Part shown: positions 1-9,504 of the stretch, piece after piece
Numbering within the stretch: position 1 is the stretch's first letter
Layout: every line of letters begins with the position of its first letter
Source: Spirochaetaceae bacterium
GTDB taxonomy: Bacteria; Spirochaetota; Spirochaetia; SZUA-6; DRHE01
Direction of reading: 5' to 3'
Length of the DNA: 45,569 bases
Assembly (NCBI GenBank): GCA_020353535.1
Contig: CP070696.1
Location: 1,615,461 to 1,661,029 of the forward strand
Translations under genes and position numbers: made by a program
The notes under the pieces: generated by a model
The model's database searches: none
What the model was told of the DNA's origin: nothing
Seen by the model: the letters and a program-made list of their open reading frames with translations, nothing else

Positions 1-753
1 AGCGAAATTGCCAAGGCCTTCGAAAAGGGGCAGTTCGAGCTGCACTACCAGCCGGTGGTAGACATGGGTGGATTCATTCACGGGGCCGAAGCACTGATCC
101 GCTGGAATCATCCCGAACGGGGCCATATCTCACCGATGGAATTCATCCCCATCGCCGAGGAGACCGGTCTTATCATCCCGATCGGCCGCTGGGCTCTGTT
201 CACCGCCTGTCGCCAGATCGCAAGCTGGATGGGCAAATACAAATTGTACGTTTCCATCAATCTCAGCGCCAAGGAGTTCTCCGATTCCACGCTCCTGGAG
301 GCGATCCAGAAGGCGATCAAACAGTCGCAAAACTTCGATCCGGCCTACCTGAAGCTGGAGATCACTGAAACCAAGTGCATGGACGATCCCGAGCGCACCA
401 TCCAGCAGATGCAGTCCCTCCTCGATATCGGGGTGGAAACCTTCATCGATGACTTTGGCACGGGCTATTCCTCTCTGGGGTATCTCAAGCGTCTACCCGC
501 TGTTACCCTGAAGATCGACAGGCTGTTCATCGATGCGCTGGAGCGCAGCCAGGAGGAGCGGGATTACCTGACGAACATCATTCGCACCGTGAAGAGCAGA
601 CAGAAGAAAGTGTTGGTGGAGGGGGTGAGCAATAAAACCCAGTTCGAGCTCCTCAAAGCCATGGACTGCGACCAAATGCAGGGATACCTGTTCAGTCCCC
701 CCGTCCCGGCCGCAGAGTTCGAGAAGCTGCTCGCCCGGAAGACGCTTCTATAG
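1..753 (+). CDS. EAL-domain cyclic-di-GMP phosphodiesterase, 3' part
   Basis: The frame is open from base 1, so the N-terminal part (often a GGDEF, PAS or receiver domain) lies outside the window. What remains is an almost complete EAL domain, which hydrolyses c-di-GMP to pGpG in the cytoplasm. The EAL motif is in GAEALIRW. The usual metal and catalytic residues can be seen: N in SINLS, E in KLEITET, the DD pair in DDFGTGYSSL, K in LKIDRLF, E in VEGV and Q in MQGYLFSPP. The last part of the AEGVET motif reads VEGVSNK, so the second Glu is lost, but the first Glu is kept. An active enzyme is the likelier reading. A PilZ protein with c-di-GMP ligand motifs is encoded near 26.7 kb. An internal ATG at 55 is not a credible start because the domain begins before it. 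Confidence 0.9.
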   Translation, partial: SEIAKAFEKGQFELHYQPVVDMGGFIHGAEALIRWNHPERGHISPMEFIPIAEETGLIIPIGRWALFTACRQIASWMGKYKLYVSINLSAKEFSDSTLLEAIQKAIKQSQNFDPAYLKLEITETKCMDDPERTIQQMQSLLDIGVETFIDDFGTGYSSLGYLKRLPAVTLKIDRLFIDALERSQEERDYLTNIIRTVKSRQKKVLVEGVSNKTQFELLKAMDCDQMQGYLFSPPVPAAEFEKLLARKTLL

Positions 754-808
754 TAATCCGATCGTGATTACCCGATAATCCCATACGCGCTGAAGGAAGG
801 AGGATCCG

Positions 809-1768
809 ATGCCGGTTTTCGAAATGCCCCTGGAGGAGCTGCGCCGCTACCAGGGTATCAATCCCAAACCCGAGGATTTCGAAGAATATTGGCAGCGAGC
901 CTTGGGAGAGCTTAAAGGCAGGGATGAGGAGATAGAGCTGATCCCGGCTGAGTTTCAGAGCGCCGCCGCCGAGTGCTTCGACCTATACTTCAGCGGCGTC
1001 GGGGGAGCCCGCATCCACGCCAAGTACCTGCGCCCGAAAGCCGCCGCAAAGCCCCATCCGGCGCTGCTTCTGTTCCATGGGTACACGATGAACTCGGGGA
1101 ATTGGCAGGACAAGCTGTCCTTCGTGTCGCAAGGATTTTCAGTGGCCGCACTGGACTGCAGGGGTCAGGGCGGGCTTTCGGAGGACAAGGGCGGGGTAGT
1201 GGGCCCCACCCAGCGAGGCCACATCATCCGCGGGTTGGACGACCATTCCGACAAGCTCCTGTTCCGTCAGATCTTCCTGGACACGGTCCAGCTGGCCCGT
1301 ATCGTGATGGGATTCGAGGAGGTGGATGCAGCCAGAGTCGCTACCCACGGGGGGTCCCAGGGCGGAGCCCTCAGCCTGGTATGCGCCTCCCTGGAACCGA
1401 GGATCAAGGCCTGCTCCACAGCCTTCCCCTTTCTCTGCGATTACCGCCGTGTATGGGAGATGGACCTGGCCGAAGGGGCATACGAGGAGCTGAAGATCTA
1501 CTTCCGGCTGTTCGATCCCACCCATGCCCGGGAGCAGGAGATCTTCCGAACCCTTGGCTATATCGACGTGCAGAACCTGGTGCCCAGGATCGAGGCGGAT
1601 GTATTGATGGGCACCGCTCTGATGGATCAGATCTGTCCCCCCTCCACCCAGTTCGCCGCCTACAACAAGATCCGTTCCTCCAAGGAGATGATCCTCTATC
1701 CGGATTTCGGGCATGAAGAGCTGCCCGGCTTCATGGACCGGGTCTTTGCCTTTTTATCCCGTTTGTAA
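809..1768 (+). CDS. Acetylxylan esterase / cephalosporin-C deacetylase family (CE7)
   Basis: This is a 319-residue alpha/beta hydrolase of the CE7 family, which removes acetyl groups from xylo-oligosaccharides and from cephalosporin C. The length is normal for the family. Family hallmarks are visible: the opening MPxxEMPLEELRRYQG-like segment, the RGQGG motif (DCRGQGG), the nucleophile elbow GGSQGG, an Asp in ALMDQICPP and the catalytic His in GHEELPG. There is no signal peptide, which fits the usual cytoplasmic CE7 enzymes that act on imported acetylated oligosaccharides. The start is supported by AAGGAGG about seven bases upstream. The next gene is convergent, so this is probably a single-gene unit. 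Confidence 0.92.
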   Translation: MPVFEMPLEELRRYQGINPKPEDFEEYWQRALGELKGRDEEIELIPAEFQSAAAECFDLYFSGVGGARIHAKYLRPKAAAKPHPALLLFHGYTMNSGNWQDKLSFVSQGFSVAALDCRGQGGLSEDKGGVVGPTQRGHIIRGLDDHSDKLLFRQIFLDTVQLARIVMGFEEVDAARVATHGGSQGGALSLVCASLEPRIKACSTAFPFLCDYRRVWEMDLAEGAYEELKIYFRLFDPTHAREQEIFRTLGYIDVQNLVPRIEADVLMGTALMDQICPPSTQFAAYNKIRSSKEMILYPDFGHEELPGFMDRVFAFLSRL

Positions 1769-1813
1769 GGGCTGGACGGTCTGCCGGTTTATTTGGATTC
1801 GCCGCCCCCGGCT

Positions 1814-2806
1814 TTACTCCTCCAATAATCCCTGTTCCCGAAACCAGCTGAAGGTGTCCCGAAGGGTTTGCTCGAGAGGGCGGGGTTTGTAGCCCAGTTC
1901 TCGTTCGGCCTTTTCACAGGAGATCTTCCGGTGCTTGCCGATGGCCACCAGGGCATCCGGGGTAAAGGCCGGATATTTGGAGCTTAAAGCGGGCAGTCCG
2001 CCGGCTATCGCCGCTGCTGTCCGCGCCAGCCAGACGGGCAGGACTGCACGAGCGGTTTCGCGGCCGGTGGTCTCTTTGACTAATGCCGCCATCTCGGGGA
2101 GCGACCTCCAGGTTCCCCCCAGGATGTAGCGTTCCCCCCTGTGGCCCAGCTGAGCGGCGGCCAGGGTTCCATCCACCACATCCCGGACGTCGACCCAGTT
2201 GAAGCCGCCGTGGATCAGTGCAGGCAGGCGCTTGTGGTACAGGTCCAGCAAAGACCTGCCCAGATGGGAAGGTTTGAAGTCATAGGGTCCGAGGATGGCG
2301 GTGGGTGAGAGGATGACCGCATCGAGGCTGTCGGCGGCGGCTTGCAACACCAGGCGCTCCGCTTCGGCCTTGGTCCAGCCGTACAGCGTGGTGTCTCCGG
2401 GTCCGGCCAGAGGATTGTTCTCATCGGTTGCTTTGCGGGGATTCAGATCAGCCAGCGCTTCGATAGAGCTGAAGTGGACCAGGCGGCGCACCGAGCAGTC
2501 CCGGCAGGCTTGGATCACATGGCGGGTTCCCTCGATGTTGATCCGTCTCAGAGTCTCGACGTGCCTGCGATCCAGGGAGATGGAGGCAGCCAGGTGAAAG
2601 ACGATCTCCACGTCTTCAAAGGCCCGGCGGAGGGAGTGCGGATCGGTCAAGTCAGCCTGCACGCGTTCCGCACTCAAGTCTTCCAAGGCCCGGGTATCCT
2701 CATGCACCAGAAGGCGCACCCTCTCTCCCGCCGCCAGCAGGCTGCGCGACAGAGACGCTCCGACATGTCCGGAGGTTCCGGTGATGGCCGCAATCACAGA
2801 GCCCAA
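1814..2806 (-). CDS. NAD(P)-dependent epimerase/dehydratase-like extended SDR
   Basis: This is a 330-residue extended short-chain dehydrogenase. The nucleotide-binding motif TGTSGHVG is near the N-terminus, HLAA follows the fourth strand, an FSS motif carries the catalytic Ser, and YGWTK is the YxxxK catalytic pair. The overall pattern resembles dihydroflavonol-4-reductase/3-beta-HSD-like bacterial proteins, whose substrates are mostly unknown. The start is uncertain. The longest frame begins with TTG at 2806, but GTG at 2797 lies closer to the Rossmann motif; neither has a clear Shine-Dalgarno sequence. It is convergent with the esterase and divergent from the TPR gene. Confidence 0.85.
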   Translation of the reverse strand: MGSVIAAITGTSGHVGASLSRSLLAAGERVRLLVHEDTRALEDLSAERVQADLTDPHSLRRAFEDVEIVFHLAASISLDRRHVETLRRINIEGTRHVIQACRDCSVRRLVHFSSIEALADLNPRKATDENNPLAGPGDTTLYGWTKAEAERLVLQAAADSLDAVILSPTAILGPYDFKPSHLGRSLLDLYHKRLPALIHGGFNWVDVRDVVDGTLAAAQLGHRGERYILGGTWRSLPEMAALVKETTGRETARAVLPVWLARTAAAIAGGLPALSSKYPAFTPDALVAIGKHRKISCEKAERELGYKPRPLEQTLRDTFSWFREQGLLEE

Positions 2807-2858
2807 TTATAAGGTCAGTACCTCGGCTGTCAAGGCATTTGTTTGCTTTTTCGCTGCC

Positions 2859-2888
2859 GGAATCCTTTTTACCGGGATTCCTTTTTTT
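2859..2888 (+). other. Hairpin followed by a T run, upstream of a promoter
   Basis: GGAATCC (2859-2865) pairs with GGATTCC (2875-2881), and seven T follow. It looks like a rho-independent terminator for the plus strand, but no plus-strand gene ends here, and it lies upstream of the promoter at 2925. Further GGAATCC-like copies follow up to about 2926. It may insulate the divergent genes. The role is unknown. Confidence 0.35.
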
Positions 2889-2924
2889 CCCCGAATCCCT
2901 TTCGGGCACGGAATCCAGTTCTGC

Positions 2925-2953
2925 TTGACAGCGCCTGAGACGTGCCATAGCAT
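2925..2953 (+). promoter_or_regulatory. Sigma-70-type promoter for the TPR protein gene
   Basis: TTGACA at 2925-2930 is followed by a 17-base spacer and TAGCAT at 2948-2953. It lies about 40 bases upstream of the ATG at 2996, which has a strong GGAGGAG ribosome-binding site. Confidence 0.65.
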
Positions 2954-2995
2954 TAGTCCTGCACCTTTGATGCGGGAAGACGGAGGAGAGAACAG

Positions 2996-3892
2996 ATGAA
3001 GAGAACCTGGATGATTCTGACGTTGTTGCTCGTCGTTGTTCCGCTGAGTCTGGCGGATTTTCAGGCCACCCTCGAGAGGTTAGATCAGCTCCATGAGGCC
3101 GAGGATTACAAGCAGGTGAAGAGCACCATCGAATCCTCAATGGCCGAGGCACGAAGCGGAGCGGAGAAGGCCGAGATGTACTGGCGGCTGGCTCGGGTCT
3201 GGCTGAACCTGGGGGACGAGGCGGAAGACAATGGGATCGTCGACGAGGAGCTTTTAGCCTATTTCGAGCGGGGTGAGGCGGAAGCCCAGAAGGCCATCGA
3301 TGCGGATCCGAACAACCACCTAGGCTACTACTGGAAGTCCGCCAACATCGGGCGCTGGGGACAGATCAAAGGCATTCTCAACTCTCTGTTCAAAGCAAAA
3401 TCCCTGCGGGACCTCCTCCAGCAGGCCGTGGTGGTGGAACCGGAGCACGCCGATTCCTACTACGTGCTGGGCCAGCTTTTCGAGCAGGTTCCCGGTTTTC
3501 CCGTATCTTTCGGTGATAAGGACTTTGCCGTGTCTTTGGGCAGGAAATCCCTGGATCTGCACGAACAGCAGGTCAAGGCTGGGATCGAGGATGAGATCAA
3601 CTACGATTTCTATACGGAGATGGCCAAACACCTCTGGGAACGGAACTACCCCGCCACCAGGCGTACGCGGGAGCAGGCCAAGAAGCTGAGCAAGTACAAG
3701 TCGGCCTCCGATCCGATGGAGAAAAACTTCTACTACGAAGCAGTCGTGTCGCTCAAGGATATGTCCGATCGGGACGAAGCAATGGAGCTGATCAACTGGG
3801 TCATCGGGGAGCTGCAGCGCCTGCCAAAGCGCACGGACAGCCAGAATGACGATCTTGAGGAAGCCAGGGAGGTTCTCGAGTCCTGGAAGTAG
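2996..3892 (+). CDS. Exported TPR-like protein
   Basis: This is a 298-residue protein with a clear signal peptide: a Lys-Arg start, a Leu/Val-rich core and probable cleavage after LSLA. The mature part is helical and TPR-like. It has repeated Ala-, Leu- and Tyr-spaced helices, with HLGYYWKSAN and DSYYVLGQLFEQVPG looking like TPR helix starts. The GDKDFAVSLGRKSLDL segment recalls bacterial relatives of the RMD1/TatT-type TPR proteins. The likely site is the periplasm. No enzyme motif is visible, and the partner is not evident from the neighbours. The start is supported by a strong GGAGGAG site and an upstream promoter. Confidence 0.75.
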   Translation: MKRTWMILTLLLVVVPLSLADFQATLERLDQLHEAEDYKQVKSTIESSMAEARSGAEKAEMYWRLARVWLNLGDEAEDNGIVDEELLAYFERGEAEAQKAIDADPNNHLGYYWKSANIGRWGQIKGILNSLFKAKSLRDLLQQAVVVEPEHADSYYVLGQLFEQVPGFPVSFGDKDFAVSLGRKSLDLHEQQVKAGIEDEINYDFYTEMAKHLWERNYPATRRTREQAKKLSKYKSASDPMEKNFYYEAVVSLKDMSDRDEAMELINWVIGELQRLPKRTDSQNDDLEEAREVLESWK

Positions 3893-3926
3893 TGTGTGGG
3901 TACGAGACCATAAGCGGGGGAAGACT

Positions 3927-4112
3927 ATGAGAAAAACCCGGCAGCCGTCGATGAGTGAATCGACGCGCTACAACGTGATCGGCCCGAAAATCCCGGAACA
4001 CCTGATCAAGGAAACCCGGGTGGTGTATATTAACGACGAATACCGCGATCAAATCCAGATGCAGCTGGAGAAACGTAGCCAGAGAATCGAGCAGGGTGGA
4101 TCGACGCAATAG
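3927..4112 (+). CDS. Small hypothetical protein
   Basis: This is a 61-residue, highly charged frame that starts at ATG 3927 after a purine-rich GGGGGAAG. It lies 34 bases after the TPR gene and ends 6 bases before the decayed regulator. I do not recognise the family. The C-terminal part (about residues 35-60) is rich in Glu, Gln and Arg and probably helical. It could also be a chance frame. Confidence 0.35.
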   Translation: MRKTRQPSMSESTRYNVIGPKIPEHLIKETRVVYINDEYRDQIQMQLEKRSQRIEQGGSTQ

Positions 4113-4118
4113 AGTTGA

Positions 4119-6668
4119 ATGGAATCTAAACCATCCAATCCAGATCTGGATAGCCCTATTCACAGGCCTCATCCCATACTCGTCGCCTCGAAACTCTCGA
4201 TACCGAAAGGTCCGGGGCATGCCCTCGACAACGATCCCAGGCGGTTTCTGAACCACCTGATCGCTTCGATTCGTGGCGAATCAGGTTCATTTGGAGAGGC
4301 GCTGTTGCCTTCTCTCGAATCAATCAGGCTGCCCTCCCCCGGCCATCTTTCATCACTTGTCGCCGGAGAAATATCGAACCTGGCGCACCCCCTGTCGGTT
4401 GTCCTCGATGACTATCACGAAATACAGAATCCCCACGTGCATGAATGTGTGGAAGAACTCATTCGCTTCCAACCGCGAAACCTGCACCTCGTTATCTTGA
4501 CCCGAGTCGATCCGCCATTTCCTCTGACCCGCTACAGCGTCGAAGGGCGAATGACGGAGCTGAGGGCAGATGATCTTCGATTCAATGAAGAAGACACCCG
4601 GCAGTTCCTGGAACTCTCTTCAGGCAATTCGATCGGCAGGTCCGCCGCCGCCGCACTGTGTGAGAAAACTGAAGGGTGGCCAGCTGCCCTTCAACTCTGT
4701 GCCCTTTCCCTGCGGAAGGCGGATTCCCAATCGGTGAAAGCGTTCGTTGCCAACTTCAACGGCCAAGACCGATATATCGTTGATTATCTTCTCGAGGAAG
4801 TGCTGAATCGCCAGCCAGCCGGAATCATCGATTTCTTGCTCGATACCTCGGTTTTGGACCGTTTCAACTCGGATATTTGAGACTGGATTAGAGGGAAGAA
4901 GGACAGCAGGCAACTTCTCAACGAACTCGTACAGAAAAATATGTTTCTAATCCCGCTTGATACGAAGGAATGCTGGTACCGGTACCACTCCCTGTTCTCG
5001 AAGTTCCTATACGTACGCTTGGATCGCGAACGTCGCCAAAGATTGCATCTAAGGGCGGCAAAATGGTACGAAAATAACAAAATGCCCGGCGTGGCCGTCA
5101 AACACGCCATAGAGTCGGGTAGCGCAGAAGCGTCGGCGCGAACGATCAATCAACAGGCCGAGGGGGCGTTTCATCTCGGCTATCATACCCTTCTGGGAAG
5201 TTGGCTGGAATCGCTTTCCGAGGAGTTCATCCGCACGAACTTCGAGCTGGCCGTATACAAAGCCTGGATTCTTTTCCTTACGGGCAAAATCAGCGCACTC
5301 AGACTGTTCCTGGATAGAATCGAGCCCGACGCAGGCCGTATCAAAGATACCGAAAGCTATCGGCGCTACCTGAGCTTGAAGGCCTGGGTGGCCCGCTCCG
5401 AAGGTGATGCGAACGTCGTTATTGAAATGCCGCTACTGCTCGATTCCGAAGGCCGAGAGAACCCGACCGTCAAATTGATAAGCCATCTCTCGGTTGCACG
5501 AGCGGCATATCAAGCAGGGCGGACAGACGAGGCAGTCAGCGTACTACGTGAAGCCTACAGATTGGAGCGGGAATCCGGAAATGCGTTCGCTGCGCTCTGC
5601 GCCCTTCACACTCTCTGTTTCTATCTATTGGATGTCGGGCAGCGGGAAGAAATACAGTCGCTGTGTACCGAGGCGTTGGAGATCTTTACGGATTCCCAAG
5701 GTAGCAAGTTACCGATTAGCGGCATGGCCTATCTGCCCCTTGCGGTGAGTCGTTATGAAGCCAATGCTTTGGATGATGCAAAAAACTACTCGGAGATCGG
5801 GCTTTCTTTGTGTCGCAATCTGAACCTCGAAGATATCCTCGTCGAGGACGGCACACGGACCCTCGCACGCGTGCATCTAGCCCGAGGACGAGTCGAAAAT
5901 GCGGTCTCGCTGTTGAACGACACCCTAAAGCGGTACGAAACGTCCAACCTGTATGCACCGATCAGCTCCCTCCAGGCACTGCGGGCTGAACTCGCCATTC
6001 GCCGGGGGGATATTGAGACAGCAATGATCTGGGCGGAACCACGTGCATTTGATGCACTCTCCCCGCCCACCGGGCTTCCCGGATACGAACATATCGTGTT
6101 TGTGCGCCTGCTTCTGGCTCGTGGGAATTTGGACAATGCATCCAAATGGCTTTTGGTTATGAAAAACGGATGCGTGCAAGCGCAACGAAACCGGATGCTT
6201 CTTACTTTGCTTCTCCTCGAGGTCATCTGGTGCATTCTTTCAGAAAAAACGGCTGACGCTGTTAGGATCACCGAGCAGGCGTTAATGATCGCTTCACCAC
6301 AGAATTATCGTCGCCCCTTCATCGACGAGTTACCGACCATCGAATCCGTCGTGCTTCAATGCCGACCGATCGCTCCAGATTTCGTCGAATCCCTCCGGGT
6401 CGACGGAACAGTCCTCTCGACGAGGTCATTGACCGCTCCCGTATCCGAATCCATATTGGACGAGTCTGCTGCCATCGAACCGTTGACCCGGCGCGAGCAG
6501 GAAGTACTCAAGCTTGCAGCCGAGGCGCTTGCGAACCGCGAAATAGCGGATCGTCTGTTTATCAGCGTGGGAACGGTCAAGTGGCACATGAACCATATTC
6601 TGGCAAAGTTGAACGTGCCCTCCAGGAGCAAGGCAGTCGCCCGCGCAAAAGAGCTAGGTTTACTCTAA
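4119..6668 (+). pseudogene. LAL/MalT-type LuxR family regulator, disrupted
   Basis: One continuous frame encodes a large ATP-dependent LuxR (LAL) regulator but is interrupted by TGA at 4878-4880. Homology runs straight through the stop: VLDRFNSDI, stop, then DWIRGKKDSRQLLNEL. At this point LAL proteins usually have a Cys, so the stop may come from a one-base change of TGC or TGT. The N-terminus is also damaged. ILVASKLSIP, the usual opening, passes directly into LDNDPRRFLNHLI, so about 50 residues that carry the Walker A P-loop (APAGFGKTT in relatives) are missing. The Walker B-like LSVVLDDYH, the helical repeat region and an intact C-terminal LuxR helix-turn-helix (LTRREQEVLKLAAEALAN to the end) remain. 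Without the P-loop, ATP-dependent control should be lost even if the stop were read through. A shorter product that restarts at 4941 and keeps the DNA-binding domain is possible. Confidence 0.88.
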
Positions 6669-6804
6669 CTCCCCCCCCACCCCAACCACCTTGAAAAACC
6701 TAACCTCAAACCCAACCTTGGATAGGCGCCATAAAGACAGAAGCCTTTTAGCTTAGGTAGGAACGGCGATACCTGAGGCTGCCTGCCGGGAGGACCGCGA
6801 GAGG

Positions 6805-6993
6805 ATGGAGCACTACGAGATTGAGATTCAAGGAGAATTGGGCCTGGACTGGAAGGTGTGGTTTCCCGGGATGGAGTTCCTGTATCTGGGTGAAGGGAGA
6901 ACTAAGCTTACGGGAAATATAGCGGATCAAACTGCTTTGCACTCCATGATCGCCCGGATCCGGGATTTGGGCATCCCGTTGCTACGAGTGTAA
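6805..6993 (+). CDS. Small conserved protein of unknown function
   Basis: This is a 62-residue protein with MEHYEIEIQG at the start, TKLTGNIADQTALHSMI in the middle and RDLGIPLLRV at the end. I recognise this pattern (a two-strand opening, a DQxALHGxLxKIRDLGxxLLxV ending) from small proteins in many soil and aquatic bacteria. No function is known to me. GAGAGG lies just before the ATG. It follows the decayed LAL regulator by 136 bases. That gap contains a C-rich run at about 6670-6690 but no other gene. It lies 45 bases before the lipoprotein gene. Confidence 0.75.
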   Translation: MEHYEIEIQGELGLDWKVWFPGMEFLYLGEGRTKLTGNIADQTALHSMIARIRDLGIPLLRV

Positions 6994-7038
6994 CGAATAA
7001 CGGCACTACCGAGGCCGGAAAACACATAGGAGGACCAC

Positions 7039-9480
7039 ATGAAACGAGTCAGAATTTCTGCGGTAGCGATCGCGGCACTCGCCACGCTAACGATCGTTGC
7101 TTGCGCGACGTTCAAGGGAGAAATTTCCGTTGACCTGGACCTACCAGAAACGGTCTATATTTCTCCGATGAACCAGGACGGGATCCAGGATCAGCTAGTG
7201 GTACCGCTCGCATTCCCGGAAATAAAAAATCTGGCGATACAGGGGTACCGATTCAGCGTCATCGAGGCTGTGGGAACGGAAGACGAGACCATCGTGTATA
7301 CGATCGAGGAGGTGGCTGATAAACGTGCACAAAGGAAAGGCGTCACGATCCCGGATGAACTGGTTTGGACCGGTGTGTACCAGGACGGGGAGTACGTTCC
7401 GGATGGGGAGTACCTGTACCGGATTGAGGCCTGGGACCGCTTCGACAACACCGGAACATCTCCTTTTCGCTACGTCGTTGTGGACAACACCCCGCCGTCA
7501 GTGGAGGTGTTTAGCGCCCACCTGCTCTTCTCCCCAAACGGGGACGGCATAAACGACCTGCTGCAGATCAGTCAGCGACGGTCGGCGGTGGAAGACTCAT
7601 GGGTGGGTGAAATTCGCGATTCTCAGGGGGTGATTCTCAGAGAGTTCGATTGGGCTCTTATCGCTACGGATTTCGTTTGGGACGGAAAGGACAGCTCCGG
7701 GAAGGTGGTCGCAGACGGCACATACGGCTATGCGGTCCGCAGCACCGACCTTGCAGGGAACGCGGCCACTGTCGGCCTCGACGGGATCGTGGTTGATACC
7801 AAAGCGAAGCAAGTTACTTTGGCGGTTGACTCAACCGTTTTTTCTCCCAACGGAGACGGTAGGAAAGACACGGTGCGCTTCTCCCCTACAGTTCTTGTGG
7901 CCCGGGATCTGGATCGGTGGACGCTGGAAATCGCCAACGCCCGAGGTGAAATCGTCAGGCGATTCACGGGGACTGGAGCTCCGTGGCCGAGCGTGGAATT
8001 CGATGGGAAGAATGATGCAGGGACGGTATTGCCCGACGGGCAGTACCGTGGAGTGTTGACCGTAATATACACAACGGGGGAGAAACCCACCATCGCCTCC
8101 CCGCCTGTGCTGCTCGACAATACCAAGCCTCTGGTGACGTTGAGCGCGGACTTCACCCTGTTTTCTCCAGACGGGGATGGAAACAAAGACAAAATCACGA
8201 TCAGCCAGAGCTCAAGTGCTGAGGACTTGTGGGAAGGCGCAATTCTGGATTCGAATGGCCAGACTGTGATCGCATACACCTGGCAAGGACGGGCGGTCCA
8301 GTTCAGCTGGGACGCCAAGGACGGTACGGGAAGGCAGGTACCGGACGGCACCTACAGTTACCGGATCAACGCGACGGACGCGGCGCAAAACCGTGCAGTG
8401 GCGGAGTTGAAGAACATCCGGATCGACACCCGGCCGACTCCTATCACTGTGCGGGTCTCAGCGGCGAGCTTCTCGCCCAATAGCGATGGATTTGGAGATT
8501 TTCTCTCTTTCTCGTTTTCCGCTTCCATACCGGACGGTCTCTCTGTATGGACATTGAGTATCCTCGGTGCCGACAAATCAATTCGTAAGACCACCTCCGG
8601 CGGGACAATGACCGGTTTGGTACCCGACAATCTCACCTGGGATGGGCGAACCGAGGAAGGATCCTTCACCGCTGTATTTACGGCGGAATACCAGAAGGGA
8701 AACGTTACCAGTGTAAGCACTGCCCCATTCCTTGTTGATGTGACCGGTCCGCAGGCTAGTCTCTCTGTCACTCCCAAGCCGTTTTCTCCCGATGGCGACG
8801 GTGAAGATGATACCCTGTCGATAGCCGTCAGTCTGAAGGATGCCAGCCCTATCGATGATTGGTCGATTCAGATCTTCGATCCTACGGGAAAGCCGTTCAA
8901 AGCAGTCTCCGGTAAGGGGGCACCGACTTCGCCGATCTTATGGAACGGACGGTCAGATAATGGTGAGTTGGTGCAGTCCGCATACGACTACACACTGGTA
9001 TTCAAAGTCCGAGACACGATGCGCAACCTGACAAAAATCCAGGAAACCATCCCTGTAGATATCCTGGTGCTTCGTGACGGTGATCGGCTGAAAATAATCA
9101 TCTCAAGTATTTACTTCAAACCCTTCACGGCGGATTACACATCCGTTGATGCAGACCAGGCGAAACGCAATCTGGCAACCTTAGACCGTCTGGCAGTGAT
9201 TTTGAAGAAATACAGTGGGTATAAGATCCGCATCGAAGGCCATGCGGTCCGTATCTACTGGTTCGACCCGCAGCGGTTGAAAGAAGAGGAGGCACAGGTA
9301 CTGCTTCCCCTGTCCAAAGAACGAGCCGATGTGATCAAGCAGGCTCTTGTAAAACGGGGAATTGCGGAAGCGAGAATTACTACCCAAGGATTCGGTGGTA
9401 CTCAGCCTGTAGTGCCGCACAGTGATCTGGACAATCGCTGGAAGAATAGAAGGGTGGAGTTCATCCTGATCAAAGAATAG
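7039..9480 (+). CDS. Lipoprotein with FlgD-like Ig repeats and a C-terminal OmpA domain
   Basis: This 813-residue protein has a lipoprotein signal: a basic start, a hydrophobic core, and Cys near residue 22 after TIVA. At least five Ig-like repeats follow. Each opens with a Ca-binding-like turn of the type FSPNGDGxxD (FSPNGDGIND, FSPNGDGRKD, FSPDGDGNKD, FSPNSDGFGD, FSPDGDGEDD) and ends with a W-D/N-G-K/R-x-x-x-G strand, as in FlgD Ig-like domains. About residues 680-813 form an OmpA-like peptidoglycan-binding domain (IRIEGHAV, LSKERADVIKQALVKRGI, RRVEFIL). It is probably anchored in the outer membrane by lipid and bound to peptidoglycan, giving a long periplasmic or surface stalk. It appears to head an operon with the two genes downstream (gaps of 24 and 30 bases). 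Confidence 0.88.
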   Translation: MKRVRISAVAIAALATLTIVACATFKGEISVDLDLPETVYISPMNQDGIQDQLVVPLAFPEIKNLAIQGYRFSVIEAVGTEDETIVYTIEEVADKRAQRKGVTIPDELVWTGVYQDGEYVPDGEYLYRIEAWDRFDNTGTSPFRYVVVDNTPPSVEVFSAHLLFSPNGDGINDLLQISQRRSAVEDSWVGEIRDSQGVILREFDWALIATDFVWDGKDSSGKVVADGTYGYAVRSTDLAGNAATVGLDGIVVDTKAKQVTLAVDSTVFSPNGDGRKDTVRFSPTVLVARDLDRWTLEIANARGEIVRRFTGTGAPWPSVEFDGKNDAGTVLPDGQYRGVLTVIYTTGEKPTIASPPVLLDNTKPLVTLSADFTLFSPDGDGNKDKITISQSSSAEDLWEGAILDSNGQTVIAYTWQGRAVQFSWDAKDGTGRQVPDGTYSYRINATDAAQNRAVAELKNIRIDTRPTPITVRVSAASFSPNSDGFGDFLSFSFSASIPDGLSVWTLSILGADKSIRKTTSGGTMTGLVPDNLTWDGRTEEGSFTAVFTAEYQKGNVTSVSTAPFLVDVTGPQASLSVTPKPFSPDGDGEDDTLSIAVSLKDASPIDDWSIQIFDPTGKPFKAVSGKGAPTSPILWNGRSDNGELVQSAYDYTLVFKVRDTMRNLTKIQETIPVDILVLRDGDRLKIIISSIYFKPFTADYTSVDADQAKRNLATLDRLAVILKKYSGYKIRIEGHAVRIYWFDPQRLKEEEAQVLLPLSKERADVIKQALVKRGIAEARITTQGFGGTQPVVPHSDLDNRWKNRRVEFILIKE

Positions 9481-9504
9481 ACCAACATTCGGAAGGAGAA
9501 AGAT

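Noticed and set aside
973..1716. Long frame of 247 codons inside the esterase gene
   Set aside because: It has a low-complexity Gly/Pro/Arg composition with no motifs, and it overlaps an intact CE7 enzyme on the same strand.
4878..4880. In-frame TGA in the LAL regulator as a selenocysteine codon
   Set aside because: Relatives have Cys there, which is tempting, but no clear SECIS-like stem-loop follows, this family is not known to use selenocysteine, and the missing P-loop points to decay.
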